Under the pieces are notes generated by a model. It was given only the letters and a program-made list of their open reading frames with translations, was not told the origin of the DNA and ran no database searches. The position numbers and the translations under genes are program-made. Shown piece by piece: positions 33,377 to 46,518 of a stretch of DNA of 64,000 bases (its first letter is position 1; each line of letters begins with the position of its first letter). The stretch is from Gnetum montanum (Eukaryota; Streptophyta; Gnetopsida; Gnetales; Gnetaceae): assembly GCA_015680685.1 (NCBI GenBank), contig MNCI01015029.1, forward strand, positions 595,918 to 659,917, given 5' to 3'.

Positions 33377-36300
33377 CTAGGCATCAAATCCAGGCGGACC
33401 TTGATCTTCAGGCTCCTCCGCATCATTTTGACCCACTCCACTGGGGCCACCTTCCTGGCCACCGTCACCATCATGACTCTATAAAAGGTAAAAGAAAATG
33501 GTTAAAAAAGAAAGATGACATTGTCTGCTAACAAAAAAACTAAAACTAATAAACAAAATTGACAAGCTTAAACAACTTACCGAAGAAGGTCCTCGTAGAC
33601 CAAACTCTAGCCGACGAAGAATCTCCTCTTCCGGGACACTTCCCCAGTCGATCCCATCAAGACCTAGATCAACGTCGGCTAAGGCCTTCCCTTTGTCCAC
33701 AGTGGACCATGTAGGGCGCTTAAGAGGAAACTCGCCCACGGAAACCTCTCCAGAAGCTGTAGTAATAACCCTCTTGGGAGACTCCATCTCCACCATAGTG
33801 TGCTTAGCAAATGCATCAAATGAAGATCATAAGCCTAAACCATCTACAAACATCTCCAGCTGACGCTTCTCTATCGATTGCTCCTTTAATGATTTTTTAT
33901 AATGATACTTATGCGTCTTTTCATCTTGACCCCATTTTCACACCTTAGAAGCGAAAGCTTTCCAATCCTAACACTTGAGATTCAGCAAGTCTATTTGTGC
34001 CTTACGCTCTGCTAGCTCCCAGGTCATTATTACTTGGTGATTCAATAAATTCCAATACCTAGTATAAGTAATCTCAGAAGTTTGCCAAGAACGATCATCC
34101 ATCAACCTTGCCGAGGCAAACTCATAGCACGACTTAAAATCATCTCGCTCTATCGTTAGCCTGGCAATCTCCTTTTCCCCCACCTGAATCTGCAATCATA
34201 CTTTCTCGATGGCATGCCTACAAGTCCAAAGAGACTTGGCATTATGCACAATACATTTTTCCACCTCATCATAGATCTTTCTTGGCACTTGCTCAATCCT
34301 GGGTCATAGTGCAAGCATACTATCAATATAAGTGGCCTCGGATGGATTCCACTTCAGCTTAGCCTCTATCCACACAAGAAGAATACATATTAGACATTGG
34401 ACCATAGAAATAGATACGAAAATCAAAGGAATCAAAATGCTTAAGACATATATACCTATTTTAGGGTGAGCTTGTTGGATGCGATCGACTACCTCATCAA
34501 TGATACCAAGGACAAAATCCATTTTACTTGGCATTTTGATCCAAGTAAATGGTTCATGTGTAGGAGACGGGTCAACTTTGCCAGTCATTTCCATAAGAGT
34601 CTTCATCGTAGGTACTTCCAAACGGACATTAGGAATCGTCCTAGCTTCATCATCTTTACCTAGTAACAGCAAAAACATAAAATTAAAACTTTGAATAATA
34701 AAAAGAACAATTCAAGAGTCAAATAAACAAAACAAGGAGAGCACACCGAAATCTCTATCTTCTTCCTGATTCACAGGATCACCAAGGTCTAACCTTCCTC
34801 CAATGAAACCATCAAACATCTCGTCAACTCCATCCTGATCATCAATCTGACCCCTTTCTATGGTGTCTCCCTCCCACTCTTTTGCCTCATCCCTTAGAGG
34901 GGCAGGGACTTCCATTTCTTCACTGCCCGCATCACCCTCCTCATCTAAGTTCGTTGGAACTTCTTCCTCCTCGACAATCGGTTCTAACACATCCCTTCTG
35001 ACTTCCGGAGTTGAATCTGATGACATTCATAAGTTCAAAATCAGCTGGAAAATAATAATGATAATAAAATGAGCATAAATGAGTGAACCAGGCTTACTTA
35101 CCTCGGACTGGTATTTTAAACCATATACATTTCACCTTGGGTTCATCTATAGCTGGAGTGACCCCTCTAGAGTGCTTAGGTGTTTGAACTTTGGATTTTG
35201 CCTTCCCAACTATTTCCTTGATCACCCGATCAGCTCTCCTAGTAGTATAGGGCACATCACTTGGTTCTGACCCTATGCTGTCACGTGTATGAATTGAATG
35301 ACCAGATGATCCCTCCATTGTAACAAAAACCAATTTGTCAATCCCCTCGGGAGCGTCTTGAGACTTGGTCACCTCAAATAAGTGGCGAATCCACGGGTAA
35401 GATAGTTGGTTACGATCCCTTAACACATACTTGTTACCCACGCGAACAACTAAAACTTCAGCCAGTCGGCACAAGTAACAGGCAAAGAATGCAAAGGTGA
35501 AGTGGGACTGCGCCTCAATGTTTGAACGCAACCTCACTATCTCCCCGTGGAAACCTAAAAGTAAGAACTGTGCCCAATTATAACGTACCCCAGTCTCTAG
35601 AATCGTGCGCATGATGTGCACGAGTTCTACCCCAAAATTCCTCACTTGGGATAGGGACTTAAGAAACACTCGCACTCTGAACAGGGGGTACAGCTCATTG
35701 ACTTTAGTCACTTTTGATTTTCCTTGCATAGGGAATCCCTTAACACCTTTAAGAATGCCCAACCTTCCTCCAATTCACGGACAACATGGATCTCTTTTTG
35801 TGCTTGATCCAAAATCACTCTAGCCCCATCTGCTGGTACACTGAAGAGGTTTGAAAAGAACTCCGTCGACAGATGGAAAACTACTTTAACTCCCTTGACG
35901 TGAGTGCTACAATGAGTAACAGCTTTGTTGAAAGAATCAACGATCACGATCATCTCAGTCACAAAGATATCAGGACTTAGGGTAGTAAATAACTCCATGA
36001 GGCCAGCATCACTTAAATGACTGATAATATGTGGTGGTGCCTTGTCACGCAGCCATCGTTGTGCACCACTGATCTCTCCAAATTTCATGGCTAAGGTGCT
36101 CTTAGTCCGCCCAGTTGTGATGGTGACTCCGCCCAGGGGAACACCCACTGTATGCATAAGGTAACACTATGGAGTCAATATAACCGATGATATAACAAGC
36201 AAAAGTTAAGCCTCAAAAATACTATTACTTATAATCAGATAGTGGATTAGGATCATTAGAAGTCAAATCAGCATCGCATGGGAAAATTGGCCCACTACGG

Positions 36301-37042
36301 GACCAATCCCCATGCAGCCACCCCCGAGCCTCACATTGTGCAAATGCCCTAGAGTATCATTTGTGAAAATGAACAATGTCACCCTTAGTCTAAGCTAACA
36401 TGGCACCATGGAGAGTGGGACCCACCATGAATATTTCTAAGGTGGTATGAGCCAATGCAAGTCCATCGTCACCTACGCATACACCTTCTTTGTCAAATTG
36501 GGGCCTACAAAGGAACGATGGTCAAAACGTGAACAACCACTAAGCATCATAACAAAAACAATAAATTAAACAACCTTACCTCTCTACCCTGTACACCATT
36601 TCAGGAGGATTCTGGGACAACATGTGCACATGACCGGCCAGGAATAAGGTGTTATTGAGATAGTGAGAGCCATGTGACAATAGGTCCCATACACACAATA
36701 ATGGACAGGTAGATATGGGCCCTCCAAAGGGACCGTCTCAATCGTAAGCGGTCCCTCGTCAGTGTCCACCATGAAAGCCATAATGCCATTTGAAGACCCT
36801 GGTAACATAGTCTCAAGCATACTCCACACTAATTTTTCACTTAGGTGGGACCATATTATCACACTGAACCTATCTAAGATAAAGGCAAGGAATTCACAGG
36901 CCCCTTCTCTAAACCATACCCCATTGTGATCAATGGTCATATCAGGAACTGGCTCATCAAAATCAATTGGCCCAAACCACGTCAGAACTCCAACAAGCTC
37001 CACCACCAGGAGGAAAGGTTTAGGATCCCTACAAGTATTCAA
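33377..37042 (-). pseudogene. Antisense accessory gene (aORF) of element B, multi-intron
   Basis: Minus-strand spliced gene, homologous to that of A and C. The last exon (33377-33478) encodes an acidic tail (SHDGDGGQEGGPSG, EEPEDQGPPG). It follows an intron with ends TCG|GTAAGTTG (exon edge at 33581) and TTTTATAG. The previous exon ends KRPTWSTVDKGKALADVD and VPEEEILRRLEFGLRG, matching PPRWTTIERERAA in A. Upstream are a charged part (33968-34195), an acidic/Pro-rich exon (34712-35026) and long open exons at 35094-35762 and 35708-36157. These contain HVKGVKVVFHLSTEFFSNLF and WAQFLLLGFHGEIVRLRSN. The first exon (37042 to about 36584) has WFGPIDFDEPVPD, an NPPEMVYRVER end and a GTAAGG donor. This is the longest-preserved copy. 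Product unknown. The VKGVKVxF-type phrase recalls putative plant transposon/accessory ORF proteins. Confidence 0.7.
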
Positions 37043-38239
37043 GAACCAGGGTTAATAAGCTATGCAAAAATTAGGTTTTACGCTGGGGGGCCAACACTTA
37101 GAAAAGTTCCCAAGGTTCATGCTGGAAAACTCAGTGCACAGACCCTGCACGCTGCACGCTGGAACGTGGGTATACAAACTCCACACGTTGAGCGTTTTAG
37201 CCCTATCCTATACACTGAACATACAACCAAAAATTCCCAAACATGAACGCTGGCCTGCACGCTAACATCTATACTACAGAAACAAGCCAAGCCTCACGCT
37301 ATGCACCGAAATAAAAAATGGAAATTAAGTGTGAAATGATGAAAATAGCAAGCAAAAATACAAAGTTTAACAGAGGATCAGGGCCTACCGGCACATCGAT
37401 CTAGACCATGATGGGATCATGGGTTTGGTTAGGCACCAGAGCATCGCCTCGCTCTCCTCCGCAAAGGTCAAGCTAGGCTCCTTCCATCCCTGGCCCTTTG
37501 CTCATTTATCATTGCCCATCTCTGCACATCGGGGTTTTAACCCTGCACGCTGCGCTAAACCCTGCACGTTGGGGTTTTAACCCTGCACACTATGTTGAAC
37601 CCTACACGCTGAGGGTTTTGTCAGGACATACATGTTGAATCCTTCCATTCAACTCATCGCATCCTACTCTCTGCCGCCTGAGCTACCTCCAATGCATCAA
37701 ATCCTTGCCCACTCTCCCACTACGGTCAGATCCTCGCCTCCTTGCCATAGGCCTAAGGTTCACACTGACGTCATGGGCCTGAGGTTCATACTGACGTCGT
37801 GGACCTGAGATTCACACTAACACTGTGGGCCCGAGGTTGATGCTGAAACTATTACCTGAAATTCACACCCACGTTGCAAAACTAAGTTCAAGTTCACACT
37901 GCAAAATTAAACTCATGTTCACACTGTAAGCTGGGGTTCATGCTGCAGTCACAAAAGTAGCACACTCATTGGTTATGTTAAATTACTCTTATAAGTCCTC
38001 ACACTCCTCGTCACCCTTGTTAAAATCTGCGCTTTGAGTATTTTTATTCCAACATAAAATGGAAAGTTTACTCCAACCATTGGTTAAGCATTACCTGCAT
38101 AGGACCTTCCCTCTCATATTGACTCATTTTAATTGAACTAAACATCTTGGTATATACTCTTCATCTCGCAGTCTCACACTCAGTAACAATTACAAATTGC
38201 ACAATCAATTAGAAATCGTAAACGAACAGCCACCGATAT
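37043..38239. other. Divergent intergenic region of element B (antisense gene start to spacer)
   Basis: Lies upstream of the antisense gene and before the pol spacer, so it should hold the antisense promoter. It contains many CACGCTG/CAGCGT words (37080-37630). A run of imperfect units around GGTTCACACTGACGTC or GTTCACACTG follows (about 37755-37950, unit near 31 bp). No coding region recognised. Confidence 0.5.
37755..37950. repeat. ~31-bp imperfect repeat with (A/G)GGTTCACACTGACG core
   Basis: Six to seven units with GAGGTTCA(C/T)ACTGACGTC, decaying to AGTTCACACTGCAAAA to the right. It lies between the antisense gene's 5' end and spacer S4. Confidence 0.65.
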
Positions 38240-38430
38240 CGGCCCAGTAAGGCCTTAAACTGCCACAATGCAGCCCGGTAAGACCTTAAACTACCACAAT
38301 GTGGCCCAGTAAGGCCTTAAACTACCACAATTCGGCCCGATAAGGCCTTAAACTACCACAATGTGGCCCAGTAAGGCCTTAAACTACCACAATGCAGCCC
38401 GGTAAGGCCTTAAACTACCATGCGTCTAGG
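38240..38430. repeat. Spacer minisatellite S4 (element B, before pol)
   Basis: Six 30-bp units of consensus GGCCCAGTAAGGCCTTAAACTACCACAATG, highly regular. It lies between the divergent antisense gene and pol. The unit shares the GGCC-TTAAACTA core with S1, S3 and S7. This is not a CRISPR array: there are no unique spacers and it lies within a plant retroelement. Confidence 0.9.
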
Positions 38431-38526
38431 TACAACAATAAATTACCACTGCATACTTTAGTCACTATCAAACGTACACATGAGTTACATTTCTTGGAAA
38501 GCATAACAACCCCCCTAGCTCACTTT

Positions 38527-38546
38527 GCTTCTTGTTTATTGGCAGG
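38527..38546 (+). promoter_or_regulatory. Splice acceptor before pol, element B
   Basis: GCTTCTTGTTTATTGGCAG is a pyrimidine-rich tract ending in CAG at 38545. An ATG (38557) follows 11 bases later and opens the pol frame (MDCKHLFTPL). Equivalent acceptors with an ATG 12 bases later are found in A (46506) and D (minus strand, 55670). Confidence 0.7.
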
Positions 38547-38556
38547 AGCAAGCACG

Positions 38557-41500
38557 ATGGATTGCAAGCATCTATTCACACCATTGACCACCGATGGGCC
38601 ATACAAAAAGATCGCAAGAGAAATCAATATAAATTCTATCGACTTAGATCCATCAACGGACGACACATTTGTAGCCTCAATGCAACAAACATTAGATAGC
38701 TATGAAGATATGACAAAATCTCTGGACATAGAAGCTGATAGCATCACTAAAGACCCTTTAACTAAAACCCCCATAGCTATGCCCGACGGTGAAGTTAAGG
38801 TATTAAAATTGAGCTCACTATTACAAGCTCAACTTGCCAAGGACATGGAACACGTGCTTAGAGAAAACATGAAAGCATTTGCTTGGTCTTACAATGACAT
38901 GCCTGGGCTAGATCCTCGCATTATCCAACACAACATTATACTCAATCCCAAGTTAAGACCAGTGAAGCAGAAAGCACGCAAGGTCAAACCTGAGGTAGCA
39001 CTGGCAATTCGCAATGAGATTACTAAGCTTTATCAAGTTGGTTTCATTCGGGCTGTTGACTACACTGACTGGGTATCTAACATGGTTATAGTCAAAGAAG
39101 AATGGAAGCATTTACCTATGCATAGACTTCAGGGACCTCAAAATCGCAACCATAAAGGATAACTTCCCGCTACCTAGCATTGATCAACTTGTTGACTCAA
39201 CTGTAGGGCATGCTCTGTTGTCTTTTATGGATGGCTTTTCAGGATATAACCAGATAAGGATTAACCCAAAACATCAACTCAGGATGACCTTCATGACACC
39301 ATGGGGTACCTTTTGTTATACAATGATGTCATTCAGCTTGAAGAATGCCAGAGCCACATATCAAAGGGCAATGACATTCATTTTTAGCGATTACATACTT
39401 CATTCACTCAATGATTATGTGGATGACATCGCAGTTAAATCAAAAACACCAGAGCAGCACATACAAGACTTAGATTTGGTTTTAAAATGTTTTCTAAAAT
39501 ATGAACTTAGGCTCAACCCAAAGAAATGTGTCTTTGGGGTAAAAATAGGCAAGATGCTAGGCTTCATAGTATCAGAAACAGGAATACAAGTAGATCCAGA
39601 CAAGGTTAAAGCTATCACCAACTTGAAACCACCAAGAAACCTTACTAAACTCCGAGGTCTACAAGGTAGACTACAGTTCATCAGGCATTTCATAGAAAAA
39701 CTGACAAACAAGTTGAAACCTATGAACCACTTGCTACATAAGAACGCCCATTTTGAATGGACTTCACAGTGCTAGGAAGCATTTGATAACATTAAAACGG
39801 CACTTGTTCAACTACCGACAATCTATCCGCCTCAGAATAACAAACCATTCTATATCTACCTGGCCACTTCAGATTCATCCGTCGCGTCTATGCTTTGCCA
39901 GAAACGAGATAATGGAACTAAAGTCCCTATTTATTATTTAAGCCCATGAGAAGAAGTACAATGAGGTGAAGAGGTGATGTTTAGCCCTTATCTTTTCCTT
40001 GAAGAAATGGTGACATTATCTCTTTCGCAACCAAGTCAATATAATCTACAAAGATAATGTGCTTAGAGCCATTATGGGCAACCTCTACGAATCAAGTAAG
40101 ATAGCTCGCTAGAAAGCCATGATAACTGAATTTGACCTACACTACATAGCGCAGTCCTCAGTTAAGGGTCAAGCTATAGCAACTCAAATGACTATATCAC
40201 CAATGCATGATCAAGCGACAATAGAGCCAGAGTTCCTGGATGAAAATGTGAGTGCAATAGACATAGTGCCTGATAACTACGATGCCATCTTGAATTTTGA
40301 TGGAGCATCCATCTCCCAAGGGGGAAGTGCCACTGCTGTCATCACCTATCCCTCCGGGGAGATCCAACCCTTTGCTTATCCTTGCAATTTTCAGTGTACC
40401 AACAATGTAGCAGAGTACGAACGTCTCCTTAGAGGTCTCATAGTAGCACTAGCTTCCAACATCACACGACTCATAGTCAGAGGTGACTCATAGCTAGTTC
40501 TAAATCAAGTCACAAATGTTTACACATGCAAAGCACAGCACTTACAACCATATTATGATTTGACTAAGCATTTGCTGAAGCAATTTGAAAACATAGATGT
40601 ACAACATGTTTCCAAAAATGATAACACCATTGCAGATGCACTAGCTACGTTATCCCTAAACTTAGCGCCAAACATGTTCCACACATTGCCTAGTTCTATA
40701 ATCAGTTGTGTTAAACCCATAACTGATACTCCTGATGAATTACCGATTAGATCAGTTAGTACAACACACACAGTAGAATGGTATGATGACATAAAAGAGT
40801 ACCATCTACATGGCGAAACACCCCAACATCTAACAAATGCACAAAAGGATGCAGTACGAAAACGTTCTCGACAATATGCATTAGTAGGTGACACATTGTG
40901 TCGTAGATCCTATGAAGGTATCCTGTTAATGTGCATTAGTAGCACTGATGGCCAGACCATTGTGGAGCAAGTACATGAAGGACTCTGCGGAGGGCACATA
41001 GCGCCCAAAGAAATGGCAACCAAAATAAGGCGTTTAGGGTACTATTGGCCACACATGAGTACAATTGTTTCTCCAAGGTCAAAACATGTAATATGTGTCA
41101 AAAGCATGGTAATCTTATACATGTTCCACCCAACGAATTGCATATAGCTCAAATCACATGGCCTTTCTAGAAATGGGGGTTAGACATCATTGGACCAATA
41201 ACTCCCCCATCTTCAGCTAGACATAGCTTCATCATAACCACGATTGAATATTTCACGAAATGGATGGAAGCTATCCCCCTTAGGAAGATTGCATTGAAAC
41301 AAGTATGCAACTTTATCCTAGAAAACATTGTGACCCGCTTTGGCATCCCAATGACCATCATTACTGATAACGGACCATAATTCAGTAGTGTCGAAAAAAA
41401 AAACTTTTGTGACAGCTTAGGCATTAAACATTCGTTCTCATCCCCATATTACCCTCAGAGTAACGGGCAGGCTGAAGCTACGAACAATATTGTCATCTCA

Positions 41501-42022
41501 GTGCAAAAGAAGATGCTTACGCAGAGCAAGAGAAAATGGCATGAACAGTTGGTATACGCGTTATCGGCTTATCGCACTACGCATCGAACTTCCACAGGTA
41601 AAATGCCATATAGTCTTGTTTATGGTTCGGAAGCTATTTTACCTTTGGAGTTGCAGGTACCATCTTTAAGGATCACACTCTCCAGATTCCTCAACGAAAG
41701 TCAAAGAAATGATTTGCGCATCATTGACTTGGACTCGGTGGAGGAGGAACGCACGCGTGTGCTCGATCAGATCAAGTGGTATCAGAAACAACAACGACGA
41801 CGCCATCAACATGACATTCACAAGCACCCAATCAAAGAAGGTGACCTCGTACTCAAGGCAGTCTGTGAACATGCGGACAAGTTCGCAACCAACCGGGAAG
41901 GACCCTACTTGGTAACCAAGGCATATGACAACAGAGCATTTAAACTAACTGACATGAAAGGGAATGAGCTTGCACACCCGACCAACCACTTGTACTTGAA
42001 AATGTTCTACGTTTCAGCATAA
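38557..42022 (+). pseudogene. pol: pol of element B: RT, RNase H, archaeal-type RNase H, integrase
   Basis: From the ATG at 38557 the frame has a short N-terminal part, then RT (LDPRIIQHNI, KPEVALAIRNEITKLY). A frameshift near 39105 precedes LLSFMDGFSGYNQIRI and the YVDD box at 39416-39427 (catalytic Asp pair kept). A first RNase H (LATSDSSVASMLCQKR) is broken by stops. A second RNase H follows at about 40290-40680 with FDGAS, TNNVAEYE, GDS and NTIADALA, typical of Tat/Ogre. The integrase has an HHCC-like zinc part (GGHIAPKEMATKIR), LDIIGP, TDNGP and NGQAEATN (D, D, E), then a C-terminal part ending YLKMFYVSA. Stops include TAG at 39773-39775 and 40491-40493 and TAA at 41378-41380, all where Gln is expected. 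It could not act as is. Confidence 0.85.
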
Positions 42023-42028
42023 ACTCAG

Positions 42029-42500
42029 GTACGCGAACGTCCTGGAATCATGACGATAAACTGATACCACAGAACGTCCTCGAATCATGATGGTAAACTA
42101 ATACCATAGAACGTCCTAGAATCATGACGGTAAACTGATACCACAAAACGTCCTGGAATCATGACAGTAAACTGATACCACAGAATGTCCTAGAATCATG
42201 ACGGTAAACTGATACCACATAACATCCTAGAATCATGATGGTAAACTGATACCACAAAACGTCCTAGAATCATGATGGTAAATTGATACCACAGTTCGTC
42301 CGCAATTACAATAAACTAGCACCCTTCCAGTATGACATCAAACTGCCACAGTTTTGTTCACCAGAGTTCGCTAAGACTATAAACTGGTTTGCCTCTCCAC
42401 AGTCCATCAAGACTATAAACTAGCAATTTACCGTCCGCTACGATGCTAAACTAACACCGTCCAACGGGTTATGACGTAAAACTAACCCACGACAGTCCAC
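42029..42500. repeat. Spacer minisatellite S5 (element B, after pol)
   Basis: About seven regular 37-bp units (42037-42293) with CGTCCTAGAATCATGACGG and TAAACTGATACCACA. Degenerate units follow to 42500 with CCGTC and TAAACTAACACC. The array starts right after the pol stop codon. The sequence CAG|GTACGC at 42026-42034 looks like a splice donor, and TGTGTTTGCAG at 42719-42729 like an acceptor, but D does not clearly share that donor. Confidence 0.85.
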
Positions 42501-43665
42501 TATGACTATAAATTGGTAGCTTTATCTCTCGCCTCTGGATCTGTTGCTGCATTCAAACTTCATCAAGAGCCACTACCTCACTCATCATCGGTTGATCTTA
42601 ACAACAGTGCTACCATGCCTCTTCAATGCCCGAAATCTCATCTAGTGTCTTTGTTTCATCAGTTACTATTCAAATCTATTGCTCACTCACTCGTGGTTTT
42701 CTTATCTTCTTGAAGTTGTGTTTGCAGGATGACACTCAACGGTGTTCGTACGAAAATACACTTCGTCACATCAGCAAGGTACCATTTTGTCCCTAACACA
42801 TGTAACCAGGTTAATCAAGCCATTCACTAGTACATCCCCATTTCCCGTTACATTTCCCATCTATTCCTCAACATACAATACTCAGTTACACCCTTGATAC
42901 ACCCAGTACACCCAAAACTTTGAGCACACCGTTGCACACTGCAACACTTTTAAGTAGTTACAACACACAACATGGCACTTGAGCATGAGTACAAGATCAA
43001 AACAAATCTCTTCACAAAAAATATATATAAAGCAATAAAAAGAAATGAAAGAAAATAAAAAGAAAAAGAAAAAACAACAAAAGAGCAAAGAGCAAAGAGC
43101 AAAAAAGCCAAAAAGAAACACAAGTCCCTTGGCACTTCCCATACAAGCCCCAGGCGGGAAGGTAATTGTCTTGGAAGCAAGTACTCATATCTAAAATGCT
43201 CAAGTAACATCTCATTACGTGGCTTTGGCTCTCCGCCAACAGCTTCCCTTTAACACTAAATAGAGGCCCTATTCCTCCAAAGAACGCATCACACCATCAT
43301 GTGGCTTTGGTTGTGCCAACAAGTCCTCTTAAACACTAAACAAGAATCTTATTCCACCAAAGAACGTACACCTCATGTCTTGGTTCCAAGTCTGCTAGAC
43401 AATGGCTATTGACAAGGATCAACATGACCTGTATACACACCAGAGCATCCCCTTCACCATGAACAATCCCTTGATTAGTTCCCAATCCCCACAATTTCTA
43501 TTTCCCTATCCAGCTACAAACTTCATTTCCCCACTCCCATGTACTACTGAACACGGTGCGATGACATCTGGCCAAGTGCCAAAAGATAATTTTTCTACCA
43601 AGTTTCTTATGGTGTTTTGTACTTCTTTGTCAATGCTTCTTGGGTTGATTCCTCCAAATGTCAAC
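42501..43665 (+). other. 3' untranslated internal region of element B
   Basis: Lies between the last spacer and the polypurine tract. It holds an A-rich purine run at 43020-43110 (AAAGAAATGAAAGAAAAT and similar) and no recognisable gene. A short open frame at 43402-43731 runs into the LTR and is probably chance. Confidence 0.5.
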
Positions 43666-43678
43666 AAAGAGGGGCCAA
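43666..43678 (+). promoter_or_regulatory. Polypurine tract of element B
   Basis: AAAGAGGGGCCAA directly precedes the 3' LTR start TGAAACAC. The reverse-strand tracts of D (CAAAGAGGGACCAA) and C (CAAAGAGGGGTAAA) stand in the same place. Polypurine tracts prime plus-strand DNA synthesis. Confidence 0.8.
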
Positions 43679-45020
43679 TGAAACACTACAAAATTCTGAG
43701 CTTAGCACTTCTTCAACAAGGATCAAGCTAAAGTCATGATGCTCCCCACCATGACTGAAGCTTGATGGCCTTACAAATAGCTTCAAACGGAGTCGAACTA
43801 AACAGGAAATGGTCCCCTAGGACCCATAGAAGACTACAGTGACATCCGACATCAAACCTGGCAAATCTTGAGCCTAAAAGACTTAGTTTTCACTAAGTAT
43901 GCAGCGTGTACGCCCAGCGTGCACGCCTAGTGTATGACTTCAAAGGTGACCCAAAACAGGCACTTCAGAGTAATATTTTCACAAGGAATCAACTCTCAGA
44001 GACAAGGCAATTATTAGGCATCATCATGTGCTTAGGAAAATTGAGCTTTGACCTTCAAATCATGCATTTGGAAGCTTACACATTGAGCATGTACATCCTA
44101 CACGCCTAGCATGCAGCCCAGCGTACACCAGTCGGAGCCTTCCAAAACCATGTCAGATCGGGTCCAAATGAGCCCAAATTCGACAGGCAGCATTCTCGTG
44201 ATCCAAGGGCCAAACTCAAGATTCTCTATTGTAATAGTACATTCATTTGTAAAGTTCAATTTTCTTACATTGGGCAAGTCTGTACACCGAGTTCACACGT
44301 CCAGCATGTACATGCTAGCATGCAGCACGTTGTATAGTTGTAATTTTCTTTGCACTCAGAAAATGTAGCTTCATGTCACCTGACCCAAAATTCTCTCATC
44401 TAAGTCCATTCATACCCTTTCAAATCCAAATCCATCACCCAAAAACCTCATAAAAACCTCAATTTTTCATTGGATCGGGGGCAATTTTGGGCAAATAGGA
44501 GACAAAAACCTAGAGGCACTGAGGAAATCAGGGAGGAACCTCATACACTGGATTTCTACCCTGTACGCTGAGTATATAGCCTTCATGCTGCCCCTGTAGT
44601 TTAAACTAGCTAACCATCATCCCTCCGCATCCACCGGGGCTCTTCGTCCGTGTTGTGTCAGATCCACAACTGTGTTCAGACCGGTGCATTGTAATCTCCA
44701 CCTTTTTTAATAAAGTTGCTTCATTTCTGGTTAAGATCTGTTATAGTTTTCATTTATCTCTATTTGCCCCTTTGTTTATATTTCTGCATGCTTATGTTCC
44801 GGTTTACATTTATCACGTTGTTTACGCATAACCCAGCGTAGTGCATATTGGCATACATTTGGGGAAATCCTTGTCTGATCCAGGTGCGGACCACCCAAGG
44901 TACTCTACCTTCATCAATTCCAGCTCGCCCTCAAGCAAAGGTAGAGTCTTCTATGCTCGTCTGTAAAGCACGCAGTGCTTGTCCCATTCCAGCCTTGCAC
45001 CGATGATTTCGAACAGCACA
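43679..45020 (+). repeat. 3' LTR of element B
   Basis: Aligns with LTR B1 (26472-27786) from TGAAACAC to GAACAGCACA. The boundary is sharp: B1 continues into the primer-binding site, while this copy continues into sequence related to element A's antisense gene. The LTR pair therefore bounds an insertion of about 18.5 kb. Confidence 0.85.
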
Positions 45021-46084
45021 ATGAGGAGGAGGAACATTGGCCACAAGTTTGCCTACGTGACACAGGACCCTTGTAATTTCTAAGACAATGAAAATTGGCC
45101 TTAGCCCCATCCAGCATAATACAACCGAAAAATGTTAGCATCATGACCAAATGCAATGTGCATGTAGCATAGCAGCACTTGACACCTTAGCATAACCTCC
45201 TTTCCACACATAGCGTAGCAAGAACATGAAAGCGATAGCATAGCAAAAATAACCTAGCATAGCAACAGAGAAATTAACCCTAACAAGATGATTAACAATA
45301 TGCCCTGACAGAACACATGTCACACTATCACACCATGCATGGCCTAACCCTCCTGAGGGTCCTACGCTACACCATTCGAAGGCCAGGTAACTTAAACTAT
45401 CCAAGCCCCCGCGGTAATGATGACCACAGCGGTGGTGGTTTAAGCGACCTTACATGCAACAATGGCATAGCGTTTACGCATCCGCCACAGCCGAAACAAC
45501 AATCATGGTGATGCAAAGGTCAAAAAAATACAATGATAGAAAACACAGATGACTAAGGATAGGATACACAATGAAAGCAAAAAAATAATAACAGAATCGC
45601 AAAAAAGCAGAGGAAGCATAGAGCCTATCGGGTCAATGGCATGTCCTCCCGTGCTGCGGCACATGCTTGTGTCATGCATCCTAGGGTTTTCTTCACCTCC
45701 TCGACCTTTATGAGCACCAAGTGAGTACTTTCCTTCTTTGGGGCCATCGTCCTGCTTACATACTTTCTTTCTTCACTATGCAAAAAACCACCTTGCTTGT
45801 TGTTAGCAAAATTACTTCGTGCTCCGAAATTGCTTTGTGCTCCAATATGGACTCTGCGCTCTTACGGTGAGAATGATCAGCTTACCATGGGTTTAATCCC
45901 TATTTATGGTCATAATGGTGTAAAGAGAAAAACTTAATGTTCTCTCTCTCCATTTAATTCAGGATTTACTGTACAGCGTAGCATTATCACCACGACATCA
46001 TTGCACTGTTGGCATTAAGATCTTGACATGCTTCAAGCCAACTATTTGCTTTTCCCAAAAATAAAAAAATATATTTGTTTTTGT
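45021..46084 (-). other. Element A resumed: antisense-gene 5' exon end and its upstream region
   Basis: On the minus strand 45110-45021 reads in one frame LQGSCVT, then LWPMFLLL, weakly resembling the start of the B antisense gene (VGVLTWFGPIDFDE). The exon cut at 26472 therefore seems to continue here. Right of it, GCATAGC/GCTATGC-type words are dense (about 45160-45270), as in the A/C/D LTRs. The remainder shows no gene. Confidence 0.45.
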
Positions 46085-46455
46085 TATTCGTCCGAAAAGA
46101 CCTTAAACTAGCAACCCCATCAATCGTAGCGTTACTGGTCCGAAAAGACCTTAAACTAGCAATCCTAGCATAGTTGCACCTTTAATGGTCTGAAAAGATC
46201 TTAAACTAGCAATTTCGATCTGTTATACATTCGCAGTCCACAATGACGTTAAACTAGCAGTTTCACGCTTTCGTGTTGGCAATCTCACATCTTCTAACGA
46301 TTTCATGTTTTTACATTGGCAGTCTACATTTTTTAACGAGCTTCACATTCCTATGCCTTGGTGGTCCACCATGACCTTAAACTGGCAAACTTTTAATATT
46401 TATATCATCATACTTTGCTACCAATGACCTTAAACTGGCAAATTTTCGTTATACA
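46085..46455. repeat. Spacer minisatellite S2 (element A, before pol)
   Basis: Units with GGTCCGAAAAGACCTTAAACTAGCAA at 46090 and 46138, then looser units (CAATGACGTTAAACTAGCA, CCATGACCTTAAACTGGCAAA) to 46455. The position corresponds to S4 of element B. Confidence 0.8.
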
Positions 46456-46487
46456 CGATTACTACCAATAGGTGCCTCTTAACTAGG

Positions 46488-46507
46488 CTTCATCTCATTT
46501 TGGCAGG
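46488..46507 (+). promoter_or_regulatory. Splice acceptor before pol, element A
   Basis: CTTCATCTCATTTTGGCAG ends at 46506. An ATG at 46519 opens pol (MEIHHDLSTPLAL). D has CTTTCATCTCATTTTGACAG at the same place on its strand. Confidence 0.7.
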
Positions 46508-46518
46508 TTGAGCAAAAA

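Noticed and set aside
38240-38430. Regular 30-bp repeats that resemble a CRISPR array
   Set aside because: The units are contiguous minisatellite copies without unique spacers, lie inside a plant retroelement and have no cas-like genes nearby.
39415-39711. Minus-strand open frame over the RT region
   Set aside because: Opposite strand of the well-supported RT coding sequence, with no recognisable family.
42029-42729. An intron covering the spacer after pol in element B
   Set aside because: Donor-like and acceptor-like sequences exist, but the donor is not conserved after the pol of D, so I keep it only as a note.
43020-43110. Purine-rich run as polypurine tract of element B
   Set aside because: It lies more than 550 bases before the LTR. 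The tract at 43666-43678 adjoins the LTR and is conserved in D and C.
42882-43239. Overlapping minus-strand frames rich in Phe, Leu and Ser that look like membrane segments
   Set aside because: They arise from translating the A-rich purine run on the opposite strand, and three frames are open at once for that reason.
26467-45025. Five-base target-site duplication around element B
   Set aside because: The flanks read ACTGG and ATGAG. They do not match, so I do not report one.
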